DNA from: Lingula anatina
Lineage: Eukaryota > Brachiopoda > Lingulata > Lingulida > Lingulidae
DNA: 64,000 bases
NCBI RefSeq assembly: GCF_001039355.2
Contig: NW_019775391.1
Location: forward strand, 263,805-327,804
Reading direction: 5' to 3'
Part shown: positions 50,201-62,197 of the stretch, piece after piece
Layout: every line of letters starts with the position of its first letter
Position numbering within the stretch: the stretch's first letter is position 1
Position numbers and translations under genes: made by a program
The notes under the pieces: model-generated
Databases searched by the model: none
Told to the model about the DNA's origin: nothing
What the model saw: only the letters and a program-made list of their open reading frames with translations

Positions 50201-51654
50201 AGTTCATCTGAAAATTCATCAATGATATATGGTTCTAGAAATATTAACATAATTATATCATATAGTATTTCTTATTTTTAATTTACTGTTTTGCAAAAAA
50301 AAAGGTTTCTTTCTTAAAACAACATTTGTACCAATCATGCCAGATATAACTTATATCAAATTCTCCTATTGATGAGCTATGAACATACATAATCTGCTGT
50401 CAGACCTTTTCATAAATTTACCCAATTTAATTACTTCACCTATATAACAATTATTGGTTTGCTCCATTTTACCTTAGCTTCTTTTTCTCCCGCTTTCTTT
50501 TCCTGTCTCATCTCCTCCATCTCTTCCTCCACTTCCTGAGAGCCTCTCAGGGCAACAAGTGCTGAAACACGCAAGACACATTTTATCAACCTTTGTATTA
50601 GCATAATGGAGTAGCTGAACAATCCGGCAATATTCTTATTATATAATGACTACTGTTCAACATGAATATTTCCGTCAAGCAGTGGTTATAGAAAAAAGTT
50701 ATTCAGTGCAGGATTTTCCCACTTATTTTTCCAAGAAAAAAAAAAGCAATTTTCTCTTACTCACAAATCAATACTGCTCCCATTACCAAGAACATTTTGT
50801 GCCATCACTAATCAAAGAACTTAGTTTTATACAAAGCACGTCTCATTCAGATGGCCATCCATCTACCCCGCATTTCATAAGACAAATATTGCATAGAATC
50901 AGGAATGACGTCATATAGTATTAAAGGGATCACTTTCTTTTATGAGATGCCAAGTTCTAAAGCTCAGAAGAAAATATCGGCATCAGGCATGCTTCAGATC
51001 AACTTCTTGTTTTGTGGGAGGGGGGTGGAGGGGGGGTTGTTTTACTGTCTGAATTAGGTTATTAAGCTCAAAAACATGACTAGGGGGTAGTTTCAGATGC
51101 AAACAAGACATATTTAAATGCTAGGATTCTTGGGCTGTGCTTGTAGCTATAAATATAAAAATAATGTAATGTAAGTTAGGAATACCTACCGTCTCTGGCC
51201 TCTTTCTCTTTACTCTTATCAATTAAAAGATGGCGCGGGCTAGCTGGACAGAGAGGCAGCGTCAGTAACTGTAAGACTGCAGGCGCACCAGTCAGTCCTG
51301 TGTGAAGTTGTAAACAAGATTAGAATGCCTAGTTTGAATATTCCAGTAGAGTATCATTTTAAACCATGAGCATGTGCAACTGCAAAAAAATCTGTTTTTC
51401 ATCTATACTTCATGAATGAGGCCCACATCAGTCTAGAGCATTTTTAAAAGAGGCGATACCACTCGTGATGGATTAGGCAAATAAAAACACGGCATAAAAG
51501 ACAAGAAGATCTTTATGCATTATATATTACAAGTTTTCAATTTTGCCTGATTGCATGATTCCAGGCCAAATCAAAGGTACATTCAGTGTACACAAACAAT
51601 ATAATACAATCATACTCAAAATATTTACTTAAACCAGATGCATCCATCATACAG

Positions 51655-51715
<61 letters not shown>

Positions 51716-54700
51716 CAGTACCTAGTAATATAGGCCATCCTGTAACATTGCCAAGAATTTCTGGGATCCCCAGTATCTGTGAGACCAGGATGCCTACAGT
51801 GACCCCCAGCTGGTGAAGTGTGCCCAGGGCACCTCGCAGGTTGGTGGGAGCTACTTCGTTGATATACATTGGGACCAGCCCAGTGAACAAACCTGAATAA
51901 ATAAGAGTTTTTTTTTGTATCAATCAAAGCTACCATACTGAAAAAATTAATATTGCCCTTTAAAATCATTACTTTTATAATGTTATTTGATTTTCTTAAA
52001 AAATGTATAAATTTTGTTGACATTTACCCTTACAATGATTAAATTCTACCAAACATAAGCAAATGAACCCTTTCATTGATCACTCTCCATTTCAAGATCT
52101 ATGTGAATTTCTATGCATATTTCTTTTTACAAAAAATAAAAATAAAAAAATAATAATAATATATTAATTTTTTAATCCAACCTGTGAGCATGATCAAGAT
52201 CAATATTTTAATCTTCTCTACTTGTGTTACTTGATTATGTCACATTTGTTGTGTTAAATGTACAACATTCCATCCTACATACCACAACTTAATCCCACAA
52301 CCAGGCGTCCTACGATTATCATTTCATAAGACTTGGCCACTTGACTTGTGCCCATCAGAGCTGCTCCGATAATTGTGAACACATTACACAGCAGCATGCC
52401 GATCTTCCTAACAAAAAAATAGTCAACCATTTGATATATGTTGGATGAGAGAGAGGGAGTGAGATGAGAGAGAGAGGAAATGGAAGGCATTAAATGTCTG
52501 TTTAAGACCAATTCAAAATAGGGGACGAACAACTCCGAGGATCAAATATGGCCACCCACTACAAAGTTTGCCATCTAATCCACTAATAGACACCGAATAG
52601 ATATCCCATGGGGAAGTATTCAAGTGGGTCGGCCATATCTGACCCTTCGGACCAGTTATATATATATATATTAGTCCCTTATACTGAATGGGGACTAATA
52701 GAGTTTCATATAGACAGGACTTGTAATTGTATCTGAGCTCCTTACCTCCCAAATACATGTGACCACCACCCTGCTAGAACGCCCCCTGTCATCCCACCCA
52801 CGGCAAAGATGGCGACTGCGAACCCCCAGATGATGGACTTTGTCCCTTCTTCCATGATATTGCCACTTCTTTCAAGCTGAGTATAATTCATAAAATCTTC
52901 AATAATCTGGAAAAGAAAAAAAATGGAGTNTCACTGCAAATTACATAATGTAACAGCGCAACAGGCATGAAAGTCAGTTAATTGGTAGTGACACACCTGA
53001 CTGCACACTTTAACATTCACAAATCTTATATGAGATCGGAGTTTTTTGAAAAAAGAACTTATTTTTACCTAGGTATACCTTCGAAACTGAAATATTCCAT
53101 ATTAAATGTCAAGTCTGTATTATTGTTAATCTGTTAGTGTTCATCAACAAGTCAGTTCAAAAACTGATATTTAGTCAGAATGTTGTAGTAGAAGCCCCAA
53201 AAAGATATTCATGATACTTCAATTCCTGATCTTCTCATTTTTTTTGTTACAATAATTCTTTTTTAGGGGATAGGGGGGAGGGGGGGTAACCCAAAAACAG
53301 TAACTAAAATCACATACTTGAAGGGATGTATTTTTACTGCATGCATAATTTGTTCTTTGAATTCCTCAGGTTTAAAACCAAATTATTCATACACAAATCT
53401 TGAAATGCTTTTACCTGCATTGGAGGGAAAGCCAGTCCCACAGCAAAATTAGCCGTCCAGTTGGTCAACACACCGAAACTGACCGCAGCTGCACGAGGCC
53501 CCTGGGAGAATAGCTCTGCCACAATCATCCATGGAATAGAGCCTGACAAAAGAGACGAGAAGTATTTTTTGTTATCCCAAATGCCAATGACAAATTAGTT
53601 AAAAGGCAACATTATTATTTAAAATGGCAACGATCAATCTTGGAATAAAATGGAGCTAAAAAAGAACCTGATTTTTACAGGTTAAGATAGGGATAAATAA
53701 TCTATGGCTATTGTTATTTTGATTTTATTTCTTCCCAAATATGCCTACCTGGTCCTAGGGCAAAGAACACAACAAAAAGCAGCGCACTGGCCACACTAAT
53801 ATAGCTGAACCATTGCACTAAATTCTGAAAATTTAAATCATAAAGCATTATTGACTACTGCAGGCACACAAATGAACACCGAGATGGTTGTTTTAATGCC
53901 CGATTTTGGTTATTTACACCCAAAAATGTGACTCTGGGGCAGAAAACACTATTTTGAACAAAATGGTACATCTTTCTTATCCACACAGACCATTAGCAAA
54001 AGCTATGGTTTACTTAAGGTTTGTTGGTTTTTTTTTTTTTTTTTTAACAACTGCCTAAAAAAACTTTCCTAAACAAAATTTAGCTCAATTCAAAATTACA
54101 TTACACTAGCCTTGATGTCAAAACAAACTTGAACATTTGTGCACACTTAACATATTATTAATTCTGAATCAATAATTATAATTACAATAATAATGATAAG
54201 CATCTACTTATTTTATCACATTTTTCTCAGAAACACTGAACCTCAGAATATTTACCTGTAAAGCCATGCTGATAGTCAATAATATTCCCAGCACTAACAT
54301 CCCCAGCAGACCGATCAAGTGGAGTGTCCGACGTCCAGCTCGGTCCATCAAGGGGATGGTCACAAAGGTCATGATGACCATTATTCCACCCACCCCCACC
54401 GTCAGGTAAGAAGCAAGTTTCTGATCATCAATACCTGCTTCTGTAAACAGGCTTGTTGAATAGTAGAACACCTGTAAGGTGTACCATTGTGAAATTTAGA
54501 AACTATATCATATTATATTAGAATAAGGGTTTCAATTAGTCCTGAGCAAATTAAAAAGAAAATGTAGTTATTTCCCTTACAGTGCTTACCAGGTATTACT
54601 ATGTGAGATGCCAAAAAATTTTCAATTTTGTTGCCACTACTCAATGGGAATGTTATAATTTAAAAAAATGATTGAAAAAAAAACCAGTATTTGTAAAATC

Positions 54701-56518
54701 TACAATTTTCCCCCTTTGAAAAGATCACGTCACTACCATAATGCAATGTCTGTTTACTTACCACAAGGATGCCAGACAACTGTTGCGAGAGATGCATCAC
54801 CACACTGACCAGCAGAGGCTGACGTAACGTGGCAGTCCTGAATAACTGGATCAAGTTCATCTGAAAATTCATGGTTCTAGAAATATTAACATAATTACAT
54901 TATATAGTATTTCTTATTTTTAATTTACTGTTTTGCAAAAAAGGTTTCTTTTTTTAAACAAAATTTGTACCAATCATGCCAGATATACCTAATATCAAAT
55001 TCTCCTACTGATGAGCTATAAACATACATAATCTGCTTTCAGACCTTTTCATAAATTTACCCAATTTAATTACTTCACCTATATAACAATTATTAGTTTG
55101 CTCCATTTTACCTTAGCTTCTTTTTCTCCCGCTTTCTTTTCCTGTCTCATCTCCTCCATCTCTTCCTCCACTTCCTGAGAGCCTCTCAGGGCAACAAGTG
55201 CTGAAACACGCAAGACACATTTTACCAACCTTTGTATTAGCATAATGGAGTAGCTGAACAATCCGGCAATATTCTTATTATATAATGACTACTGTTCAAC
55301 ATGAATATTTCCGTCAAGCAGTGGTTATAGAAAAAAGTTATTCAGTGCAGGATTTTCCCACTTATTTTTCCAAGAAAAAAAAGCAATTTCTCTTACTCAC
55401 CAATCAATACTGCTCCCATTACCAAGAACATTTTGTGCCATCACTAATCAAAGAACTTAATTTTATACAAAGCACGTCTCATTCAGATGGCCATCCATCT
55501 ACCCCGCATTTCACAAGACAAATATTGCATAGAATCAGGAATGACGTCATATAGTATTAAAGGGATCACTTTCTTTTATGAGATGCCAAGTTCTAAAGCT
55601 CAGAAGAAAATATCGGCATCAGGCATGCTTCAGATCAACTTCTTGTGGGAGGGGGGGGTTGTTTTACTGTCTGAATTAGGTTATTAAGCTCAAAAACATG
55701 ACTAAGGGGTAGTTTCAGATGCATACAAGACATATTTAAATGCTAGGATTCTTGGGCTGTGCTTGTAGCTATAAATATCAAAATAATGTAATGTAAGTTA
55801 GGAATACCTACCGTCTCTGGCCTCTTTCTCTTTACTCTTATCAATTAAAAGATGGCGTGGGCTAGCTGGACAGAGAGGCAGCGTCAGTAACTGTAAGACT
55901 GCAGGCGCACCAGTAATTCCTGTGTGAAGTTGTAAACAAGATTAGAATGCCTAGTTTGAATATTCCAGTAGAGTATCATTTTAAATCATGAGCACATGCA
56001 ACTGCAAAAAAATCTGCTTTTCATTTATACTTCATGAATTAGGCACACATCAGTCTAGAGCATTTTTAAAAGAGGCGATACCACTCGTGATGGATTAGGC
56101 AAATAAAAAGATGGCATAAAAGACAAAAAGATCTTTATGCATTATGTATTACAAGTTGTCAATTTTGCCTGACTGCATGATTCCAGGCTAAATCAAAGGT
56201 AACTTCAGTGTACACAAACAATATAATACAATCATACTAAAAATATTTACTTAAACCAGATGCTTCCATCATAAAGATAATACACACACCTACATGCATG
56301 ATTTTACACACACACACTGCAGTACCTAGTAAAATAGGCCATCCTGAAACATTGCCAAGAATTTCTGGGATCCCCAGTATCTGTGAGACCAGGATGCCTA
56401 CAGTGACCCCCAGCTGGTGAAGTGTGCCCAGGGCACCTCGCAGGTTGGTGGGAGCTACTTCATTGATATACATTGGGACCAGCCCAGTGAACAAACCTGA
56501 AAAAAAAAAAAAAAGATA

Positions 56519-56585
<67 letters not shown>

Positions 56586-59500
56586 AAGCTACAATAGTGA
56601 AAAAATTAATATTGCCTATCAAAATTGTTACTTTTATTATTATTTGATTTTGTGAATTTTGTAAAGTCAAAGCAAACTACCTTTACAATGATAGAGTAAT
56701 TTACAACATTTATTAAAATGAACTTTTTCATCAATCATTCTCCATTTCAAGATCTCTGTGGATTTCTATACAGATTTCTTTATACAAAAAAAAAAATAAT
56801 AATAATAATAAATAAATAATAATATTTTTTTAATCCGACCTGTGAGCGAGACCAAGTTCAATATTTTAGTCTTCTCTACTTGTGTCACTTGATTCTGTCA
56901 CATTTGTTGTGTTAAATGTACAACATTCCATCCTACATACCACAACTTAATCCCACAACCAGGCGTCCTACGATTATCATTTCATAGGACTTGGCCACTT
57001 GACTCGTGCCCATCAGAGCTGCTCCGATTATCGTGAACACATTACACAGCAGCATACCAATCTTCCTAACAAAAAAAAAAAAAAAAAAAAAAGTCATCCA
57101 TTTGATATATATTATATGAGAGAGAGAGAGAGAGGGAGGGCATTAAATATCTGTTTAAGGCCCCACTCAGAATATGGGACTTACTAGTCCATGGGCCAAA
57201 TATGGCCACCCACTACAAAGTTTGCCATCTAATCCGGTAATAGACACAGAACAGATATCCTGTGATGAAGTATTCAAGTGGGACGGCCATATTAATTAAA
57301 ATTAACTAGTTAGTCCCCTATACTGAATAGGGCTAAATAGAGATTCATATAGACAGGATTTGTAATTGCACCTTACCTCCCAAATACGTGTGACCACCAC
57401 CCTGCTAGAACGCCCCCTGTCATCCCACCCACGGCAAAGATGGCGACTGCGAACCCCCAGATGATGGACTTTGTCCCCTCTTCCATGATATTGCCACTTC
57501 TTTCAAGCTGAGTATAATTCATAAAATCTTCAATAATCTGGAAAAGAAAAAAAAATGGAATTATTTATCAAATACAACATCAGTTAATTTAAAATATACA
57601 ATATGACAACTATACAGATTTGAGGATATTTCACATTTCTTTTATTATTCTCTCTCTCTCTCTCTCTCTCTNNNNNNNNNNNNNNNNNNNNNNNNNNNNN
57701 NNNNNNNNNNNNNNNNNNNNNNNNNNNNNNNNNNNNNNNNNNNNNNNNNNNNNNNNNNNNNNNNNNNNNNNNNNNNNNNNNNNNNNNNNNNNNNNNNNNN
57801 NNNNNNNNNNNNNNNNNNNNNNNNNNNNNNNNNNNNNNNNNNNNNNNNNNNNNNNNNNNNNNNNNNNNNNNNNNNNNNNNNNNNNNNNNNNNNNNNNNNN
57901 NNNNNNNNNNNNNNNNNNNNNNNNNNNNNNNNNNNNNNNNNNNNNNNNNNNNNNNNNNNNNNNNNNNNNNNNNNNNNNNNNNNNNNNNNNNNNNNNNNNN
58001 NNNNNNNNNNNNNNNNNNNNNNNNNNNNNNNNNNNNNNNNNNNNNNNNNNNNNNNNNNNNNNNNNNNNNNNNNNNNNNNNNNNNNNNNNNNNNNNNNNNN
58101 NNNNNNNNNNNNNNNNNNNNNNNNNNNNNNNNNNNNNNNNNNNNNNNNNNNNNNNNNNNNNNNNNNNNNNNNNNNNNNNNNNNNNNNNNNNNNNNNNNNN
58201 NNNNNNNNNNNNNNNNNNNNNNNNNNNNNNNNNNNNNNNNNNNNNNNNNNNNNNNNNNNNNNNNCCGCCTAATCTTTTAATAGTCTCTCCGCCTCCCCAC
58301 ACGTCGTCCCTGCGGGGTACAGTAATTAAATCTCGGCTCCAACCTCCAACTACGTCTACTGGGGCTGGGTAGTTCTGTGAATATCTCTGGTGATATTATC
58401 TCCGTAGATAGTCGATTTGTTGCTGCTCTACGGGCCAATTCATTCCTTTTTCGTCTCTGTTTTGATAGATAATAAAACAGAAGAGCTTTTTTCCTTCGAA
58501 CGCCTTCAGCCGCCATGCTTTCTTCACCACGAGTTTAACTGATGAGCATGCGCACTTAATATTTCTCAGGTAGCTTCCGCATGGCGAACGGAGTCGAGAT
58601 TTAATTACTGTATCCCGCAGGGACGACGTGTGGGGAGGCGGAGAGACTATTAAAAGATTAGGCGGTTTTCTTTCATGTACGTCTGCCATTTTTAGGTCAC
58701 CGGCTTTGTAAAGCCTGGCTCAATTTGTTGAGAATCCGCTCTAATTATCTGACCATTCCATACTTACTGCTTGCGGTGCATTGATAACCCCTGTATTGTA
58801 ACCAAATGTAAATGAGCCTAAAATGGCAGACAAGACGGAAAGTGTCAGCCGCCAGGTCAAGGACTGAAAAAGAAAATATCAGCCAAACCCATTAACATAT
58901 TATATTATTTACAAACTTATACTAAATGTATTACTTTGTCATTTTTCAAAAACAACTGAATAGTAAAAGACTAAGATAAAAAAAAGAATCAACAACATTT
59001 GATTATCATCTTTGATAACAAAAAATAAATAAATAAATAAATAAATTAATTAATTAATTAATTAATTAATTAATTAATTAATTAATTAATTAAAAAAAAA
59101 AAAAAAGAAAAACTGGCAGTTCAATGCTATTTGTATAAACCTGGGAAATCATGAGATGAAAATCAAAACAAGGCTAACAGAGGCTCACAAAAAGTATGCA
59201 AAATGCTAACAACAGTTTGCTCAGGAACAGGAAAAAAAACCCAATCACACTCATTCAATAATCAATCATTCATCTAATGAAAAATTGGTAATTTTGTTAA
59301 AAGAACAAAAAAGTTCACACTTCTGCAAACATGCCCCAGGTAAGCACACTCTCTTAGCACAGGGCCTGAACCTTGAGCTAAGCTCAGAGACCTGTATTAG
59401 ACTATTTATAGCCTTTCCAAGAAACCTGCCACTGAGGCAAGCTTTACAAAAGAAGTGAAAGTTGATCTAAACTTACAATGCACAACACATTATTTGGCCA

Positions 59501-60044
59501 AAGTAAATATGATATTAAAAAATTTCCTTCCATTTTTTGCACAATTTCTAATTGACTTCAATCAAATACTTTGCTTCAAATCCAATTTTCCAGCTATTTG
59601 CTTCAATGATATTTTACTCTAGGTTGAGTCCAGTCAAACATTCTTTTAAGTTTCACTTTAGAGTTACTGTGCATTGACTGTCACATTGCCAAAATTCAAA
59701 AGGAATCAACTTAACCCGAGGCTTAAAAACTTTAAAAACCTGATCTTACTTCAGGATAAAATCCAATTTTCACAAAACAGCTGGAAATTTTTTAGCTCAA
59801 TTTAGATTTTGAACCAAATTTATGTAGCTTTGGACTAAAAACTGAAATAGCTTGCCTTGCTTAGCTTTTAGTTTGACAGGGCCAGAAACCGATAGAGAAA
59901 TATTTTTAAAGATGAACATTTTTTTTACTTTACAATGTTCTCATAAATTAAAAAAAAAGGTTTTCACTGAAAAAGAATAGACCTCCTTTCCCCATATAAA
60001 GATGAACTTACCCTGCTGCCAGGCTGAGGTGAACCCTCCATCAT
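43931..60044 (-). CDS. SLC2A: Class I facilitative glucose transporter (GLUT1-4-like), whole locus
   Basis: Minus-strand exons: 60044-60012 ([11 protein letters not shown]), 58863-58768, then nine exons in each of two near-identical blocks (see block entries), then two alternative terminal exons. One pass through a block gives a 12-helix MFS sugar transporter of 486 or 529 aa, close to the family's roughly 490-510. Marks in order: [16 protein letters not shown] in helix 1; sequon NYT in loop 1; [52 protein letters not shown]; a Glu/Lys-rich cytoplasmic loop; QQLSGI and VFYYSTSLF in helix 7; [44 protein letters not shown] in helix 7 and STSLF are class I features, so glucose uptake at the plasma membrane is the likely job. 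All phases match through both blocks. Probably one gene whose middle part was assembled twice. Confidence 0.9.
44219..47877 (-). other. SLC2A: Interval between the two terminal exons
   Basis: AT-rich, with a poly-G tract near 47230 and imperfect direct repeats around 46500-46780 (aaaattgctaaatat, caaaatcaa). Part may be 3' UTR of the proximal form. A small inverted-repeat element lies at 45065. Confidence 0.4.
45065..45230. mobile_element. Short hAT-like MITE
   Basis: The ends caggggcggat and atccgcccctg are perfect 11-bp inverted repeats, and the inner arms are partly complementary (ttctggaagacggtcagatt against aatttggaagactgtcagaa as a related repeat). CAGGGGCGGAT termini are common in animal hAT elements. 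The flanking 8 bp do not match well. Confidence 0.5.
47878..48036 (-). CDS. SLC2A: GLUT terminal exon, proximal (short C-terminus)
   Basis: Acceptor ttccattttccag, 52 codons and TAG. It encodes [20 protein letters not shown], then [20 protein letters not shown] and a short tail ending KIESVRL. It carries the last helix and the PETK sugar-transporter signature, and joins in phase 0 after FPPMQ. Confidence 0.85.
   Translation of the reverse strand, partial: GALGVYSFLPFTGLLIICFFILFRLLPETKNKTFEEISSIFRKGEKIESVRL
48356..48488. repeat. Fold-back family C, compact copy
   Basis: The TIR gagagcattcacat is mirrored by atgtgaatgctctc. The interior has gacctaaatatggcggacct and acatgaaagg, the family C blocks. 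It lies in the intron before the proximal terminal exon; att on each side may be a target duplication. Confidence 0.65.
48826..52906 (-). CDS. SLC2A: GLUT middle-exon block, downstream copy (exons 3-11)
   Basis: Exons in transcript order: 52906-52746, 52407-52283, 51892-51722, 51297-51190, 50561-50473, 50207-50109, 49814-49599, 49235-49160 and 48953-48826; every exon has the same length and phase as in the upstream copy. Exon differences are few and almost all silent (GNVTGW and GLTGAP are amino-acid changes). The introns are also alignable, differing mainly in repeats and small indels. It has no own first exon or helix 1 exon. Confidence 0.88.
51659..51714. repeat. (AC)n microsatellite next to GLUT exon 5 donor
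   Basis: A run of about 26 AC units ends a few bases before the exon. The upstream copy has only a short remnant (56308-56316) at the same place. Confidence 0.95.
52507..52703. repeat. Fold-back family E in GLUT intron 3 (downstream block)
   Basis: Arms ggatcaaatatggccaccca and gggtcggccatatctgaccc, with outer inverted segments aggggac and gtcccttatactgaatgggg. Same insertion site as the copy at 57157, so the insertion predates the two blocks splitting. Confidence 0.6.
52930..52930. other. Single-N assembly join between GLUT blocks
   Basis: The N lies 24 bp past exon 3 of the downstream block. Homology to the other block ends at this base. Confidence 0.7.
53415..57537 (-). CDS. SLC2A: GLUT middle-exon block, upstream copy (exons 3-11)
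   Basis: Exons in transcript order: 57537-57377, 57065-56941, 56496-56326, 55919-55812, 55200-55112, 54860-54762, 54471-54256, 53824-53749 and 53542-53415; phases 2,1,1,1,0,0,0,1,0. Together 1173 bp (391 codons), helices 2 to about 11. Copy-specific residues are GNVSGW and GITGAP. It starts in phase 0 after exon 2 and ends in phase 0 (FPPMQ), so it can join a terminal exon or, in principle, the next block without a shift. No terminal exon follows it before the next block. Confidence 0.88.
56522..56583. repeat. (AT)n microsatellite next to GLUT exon 5 acceptor
   Basis: About 30 AT units, preceded by a poly-A run. The downstream block has a plain short intron here. Confidence 0.95.
57157..57336. 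repeat. Fold-back family E in GLUT intron 3 (upstream block)
   Basis: Arms gccaaatatggccacccact and aagtgggacggccatatt; outer parts cactcagaatatgggac and gtcccctatactgaataggg. Counterpart of the element at 52507. Confidence 0.6.
57672..58264. other. Assembly gap (N run)
   Basis: 593 N between a (CT)n tract and a family C fold-back arm, inside the intron between GLUT exons 2 and 3. Open frames across it are artefacts. Confidence 0.98.
58265..58705. repeat. Fold-back family C, large copy beside the gap
   Basis: The left arm ccgcctaatcttttaatagt, ctctccgcctccccacacgt is mirrored by acgtgtggggaggcggagag, actattaaaagattaggcgg at 58627-58663. The right arm continues into tttcatgtacgtctgcc. The 240-bp middle has no recognised gene. 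The left outer arm is lost in the gap. Confidence 0.7.
58768..58863 (-). other. SLC2A: GLUT exon 2 (transmembrane helix 1)
   Basis: Acceptor ctttttcag, donor gtaagtatgg, 96 bp, phase 0 at both ends. It encodes [20 protein letters not shown] then [12 protein letters not shown]. Present once only, which matters for judging the repeated blocks. Confidence 0.9.
59021..59105. repeat. (TAAA)n/(TTAA)n microsatellite
   Basis: Tandem TAAA units run into TTAA units and a poly-A run, in the first coding intron of the glucose transporter. Confidence 0.95.
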
Positions 60045-60088
60045 TCCTGCTGAACTAGTAGACCACTACACTTACTGGTGCTTGGACA
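60012..60088 (-). other. SLC2A: GLUT first coding exon with 5' UTR part
   Basis: The acceptor gattttag ends at 60089, so an upstream non-coding exon exists. Start codons are a tandem ATGATG at 60044-60039; there is no earlier in-frame ATG in the exon. The donor gtaagttc follows 60012. Confidence 0.75.
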
Positions 60089-61935
60089 CTAAAATCTAAA
60101 AAAAAACAAACAAACAAACTGTTAATATTATAATAATTTTTATTATTTGAAAATAACAGACTTCATTAGTTAATAAAGATTCATTACAGGTAACCTTTTT
60201 TGGACAGAGTCAATCCCTGGGTCAACATTGAAAATTTACAATCTAGACAGATTTAAGAGTCTTGTCAATATCTGAAGATCTTTCTTGAGCTACCTTCATT
60301 TTGGTGAAGCATAGATATAGGCACCCATGTGTGAAACAACATGAAAACAGCTAATGCAATACATTACTCAGCAATGTATTTATGTATCACATTATGTAGA
60401 CAGATAGAAAGATTGTGAGAAAGGTACCATTAGATTTAATCTGTCAAATCCGTAAAAAAAATTTTGCTATTGAATTCATGTATAATGTGATTGTCAAAAC
60501 TTCTTGTGGCATAACAATACAAGACCTTTAAAGAATAAAACATCAATTGTGAACAACACTGTATGACACTTGCTCACAAGGTATGTTACTAAAACAAATG
60601 CAAAGTTTATAAATCAATGGGTGCATTCTTATTTTTCCCACATCTATAAAGAGAAGTTAGCATTTTTGTTCACATTTTTGACTGACATACTCAAAATAAG
60701 TAAACATAAAGGAAATATTCAACATACTCAATTTCACCATAACAGATTAAATATTTGTGTGAAAATAGTTCTCATTAACCAGTTGACTGTCTTTTTCTTT
60801 TCACTCTTAAAGACTTGGTCACAACTGAATTATACCTGATCTAAGTGCTCTAGATCTACAAGAATTCTACACAAGTCAGCCATCACAGAACATATGTCAG
60901 GTAACAACCATGTGCCAAAAAGGGACAATACCAAAGTGAAAACAATTATAACTGAACAAAAGTTTTAGGAGTTCATCTGAATAAGAATGAAACAACACAC
61001 CAAATGCAAGGATATAGATGACAGAGCACACTAACTGTCCCATGCGCCTGCGGATATTCTCAAACCCAGCATCATTTAACTTGTATATCAAGATGCAGAA
61101 GACTTTTTTGGTTGGCTATAGAGTTTTGGACCATTTATTTCACTAATGCTGAATGCAATCGAGAATTTACTTGCCACAGTTGCATTTATAAATACTGTTG
61201 CGCAAATCACAGTTGCATCTATAAATACAAGATGGGGACATTAGATACAATCCCATTTATTCCGCAAAATAATAAGTAGGGAGTCTCTCAGGCACGGTTA
61301 TAACAGGCAAAATACTGTTACATAAATCATATCATAATGAATATGACAGAGATTGTGGTCAGTAATCTATCAATCTTTTACTGCCTATATTCCAACCAGG
61401 TGATTCTTTTTTCACCTGGCTCATATGAACTACCTTAGTCTGAGGTAAAACTTCAAGGAGACAAACTGCTGGGTTATATGAGCAAACTCAAGATTTTGAA
61501 CAAAACCAATATTTTTGACAGAAAAGAAAAAAATCTTCACTTGCTTCAGCAAAATAGTAATACTTTCTGTTTAAGAACCTTGGCTTTAACTTACAATGAG
61601 ATCACTAAATCTTTAAGCCTAGCAGGAAATAGGATCTTTGCTTTAATGATCAACAATAATTTATGGTTTGCATGCAGAAAGGAAATCTCACAATTTTTTC
61701 AATTCAATTTATTTCTGTACTGGTACATAGATTGTCATGACCTTGTACAATATGATATACTAATGACGATACAATACAATTAGTGCATTACCATTTCTCT
61801 AGTTGGTATTATGTTGCCTATCCATTTGTGAATGAAAAAATAATCTTAATATAATGAACATACATACATTTAACATTAACTGTTGACAGACCAGCAGTTA
61901 TTCACCTGAACTGACAATGATCTGATCTTCTGTCA
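60089..61935. other. Region 5' of the glucose transporter, no gene assigned
   Basis: It should contain the non-coding first exon(s) and promoter of the minus-strand transporter, but their position is not evident. A slightly GC-richer minus-strand open stretch at 61091-60940 (encoding DAGFENIRRRMGQLVCSVIY) looks exon-like but has no known match. Confidence 0.35.
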
Positions 61936-61939
61936 GTGT

Positions 61940-62197
61940 AAGACCCCATTTTCATACCTATATTGATCCAGCAGAACCCACTCATCTCTGGGGGGATACT
62001 CACTAAATTGCATTCAGATTAAGTGACTTAGATGTCTGGCACGCCTACTGAAGCTGTTAGAAGACAGTTTATTACCTTCTAACAGCTTTATTAGGTGTAC
62101 CAGACATCAGAGCTGCTTGAACTGAATGTAATTTAGTGGGAACCCCCTCAGAAATGGGTCGATCCTGCTAAATCGATCTAGGTATGAGAATAGCATC
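61940..62197. repeat. Fold-back family A (long form)
   Basis: Ends accccattttcatacctata and gatctaggtatgagaatagc are inverted. Inner arms gatgtctggcacgcctactg and attaggtgtaccagacatca. Confidence 0.7.

Noticed and set aside
57620-58372. Open frames of 220-250 codons
   Set aside because: They cross the second N gap and a (CT)n tract.
59021-59105. CRISPR-like short repeats
   Set aside because: Simple tetranucleotide microsatellite in animal DNA; there are no spacers.
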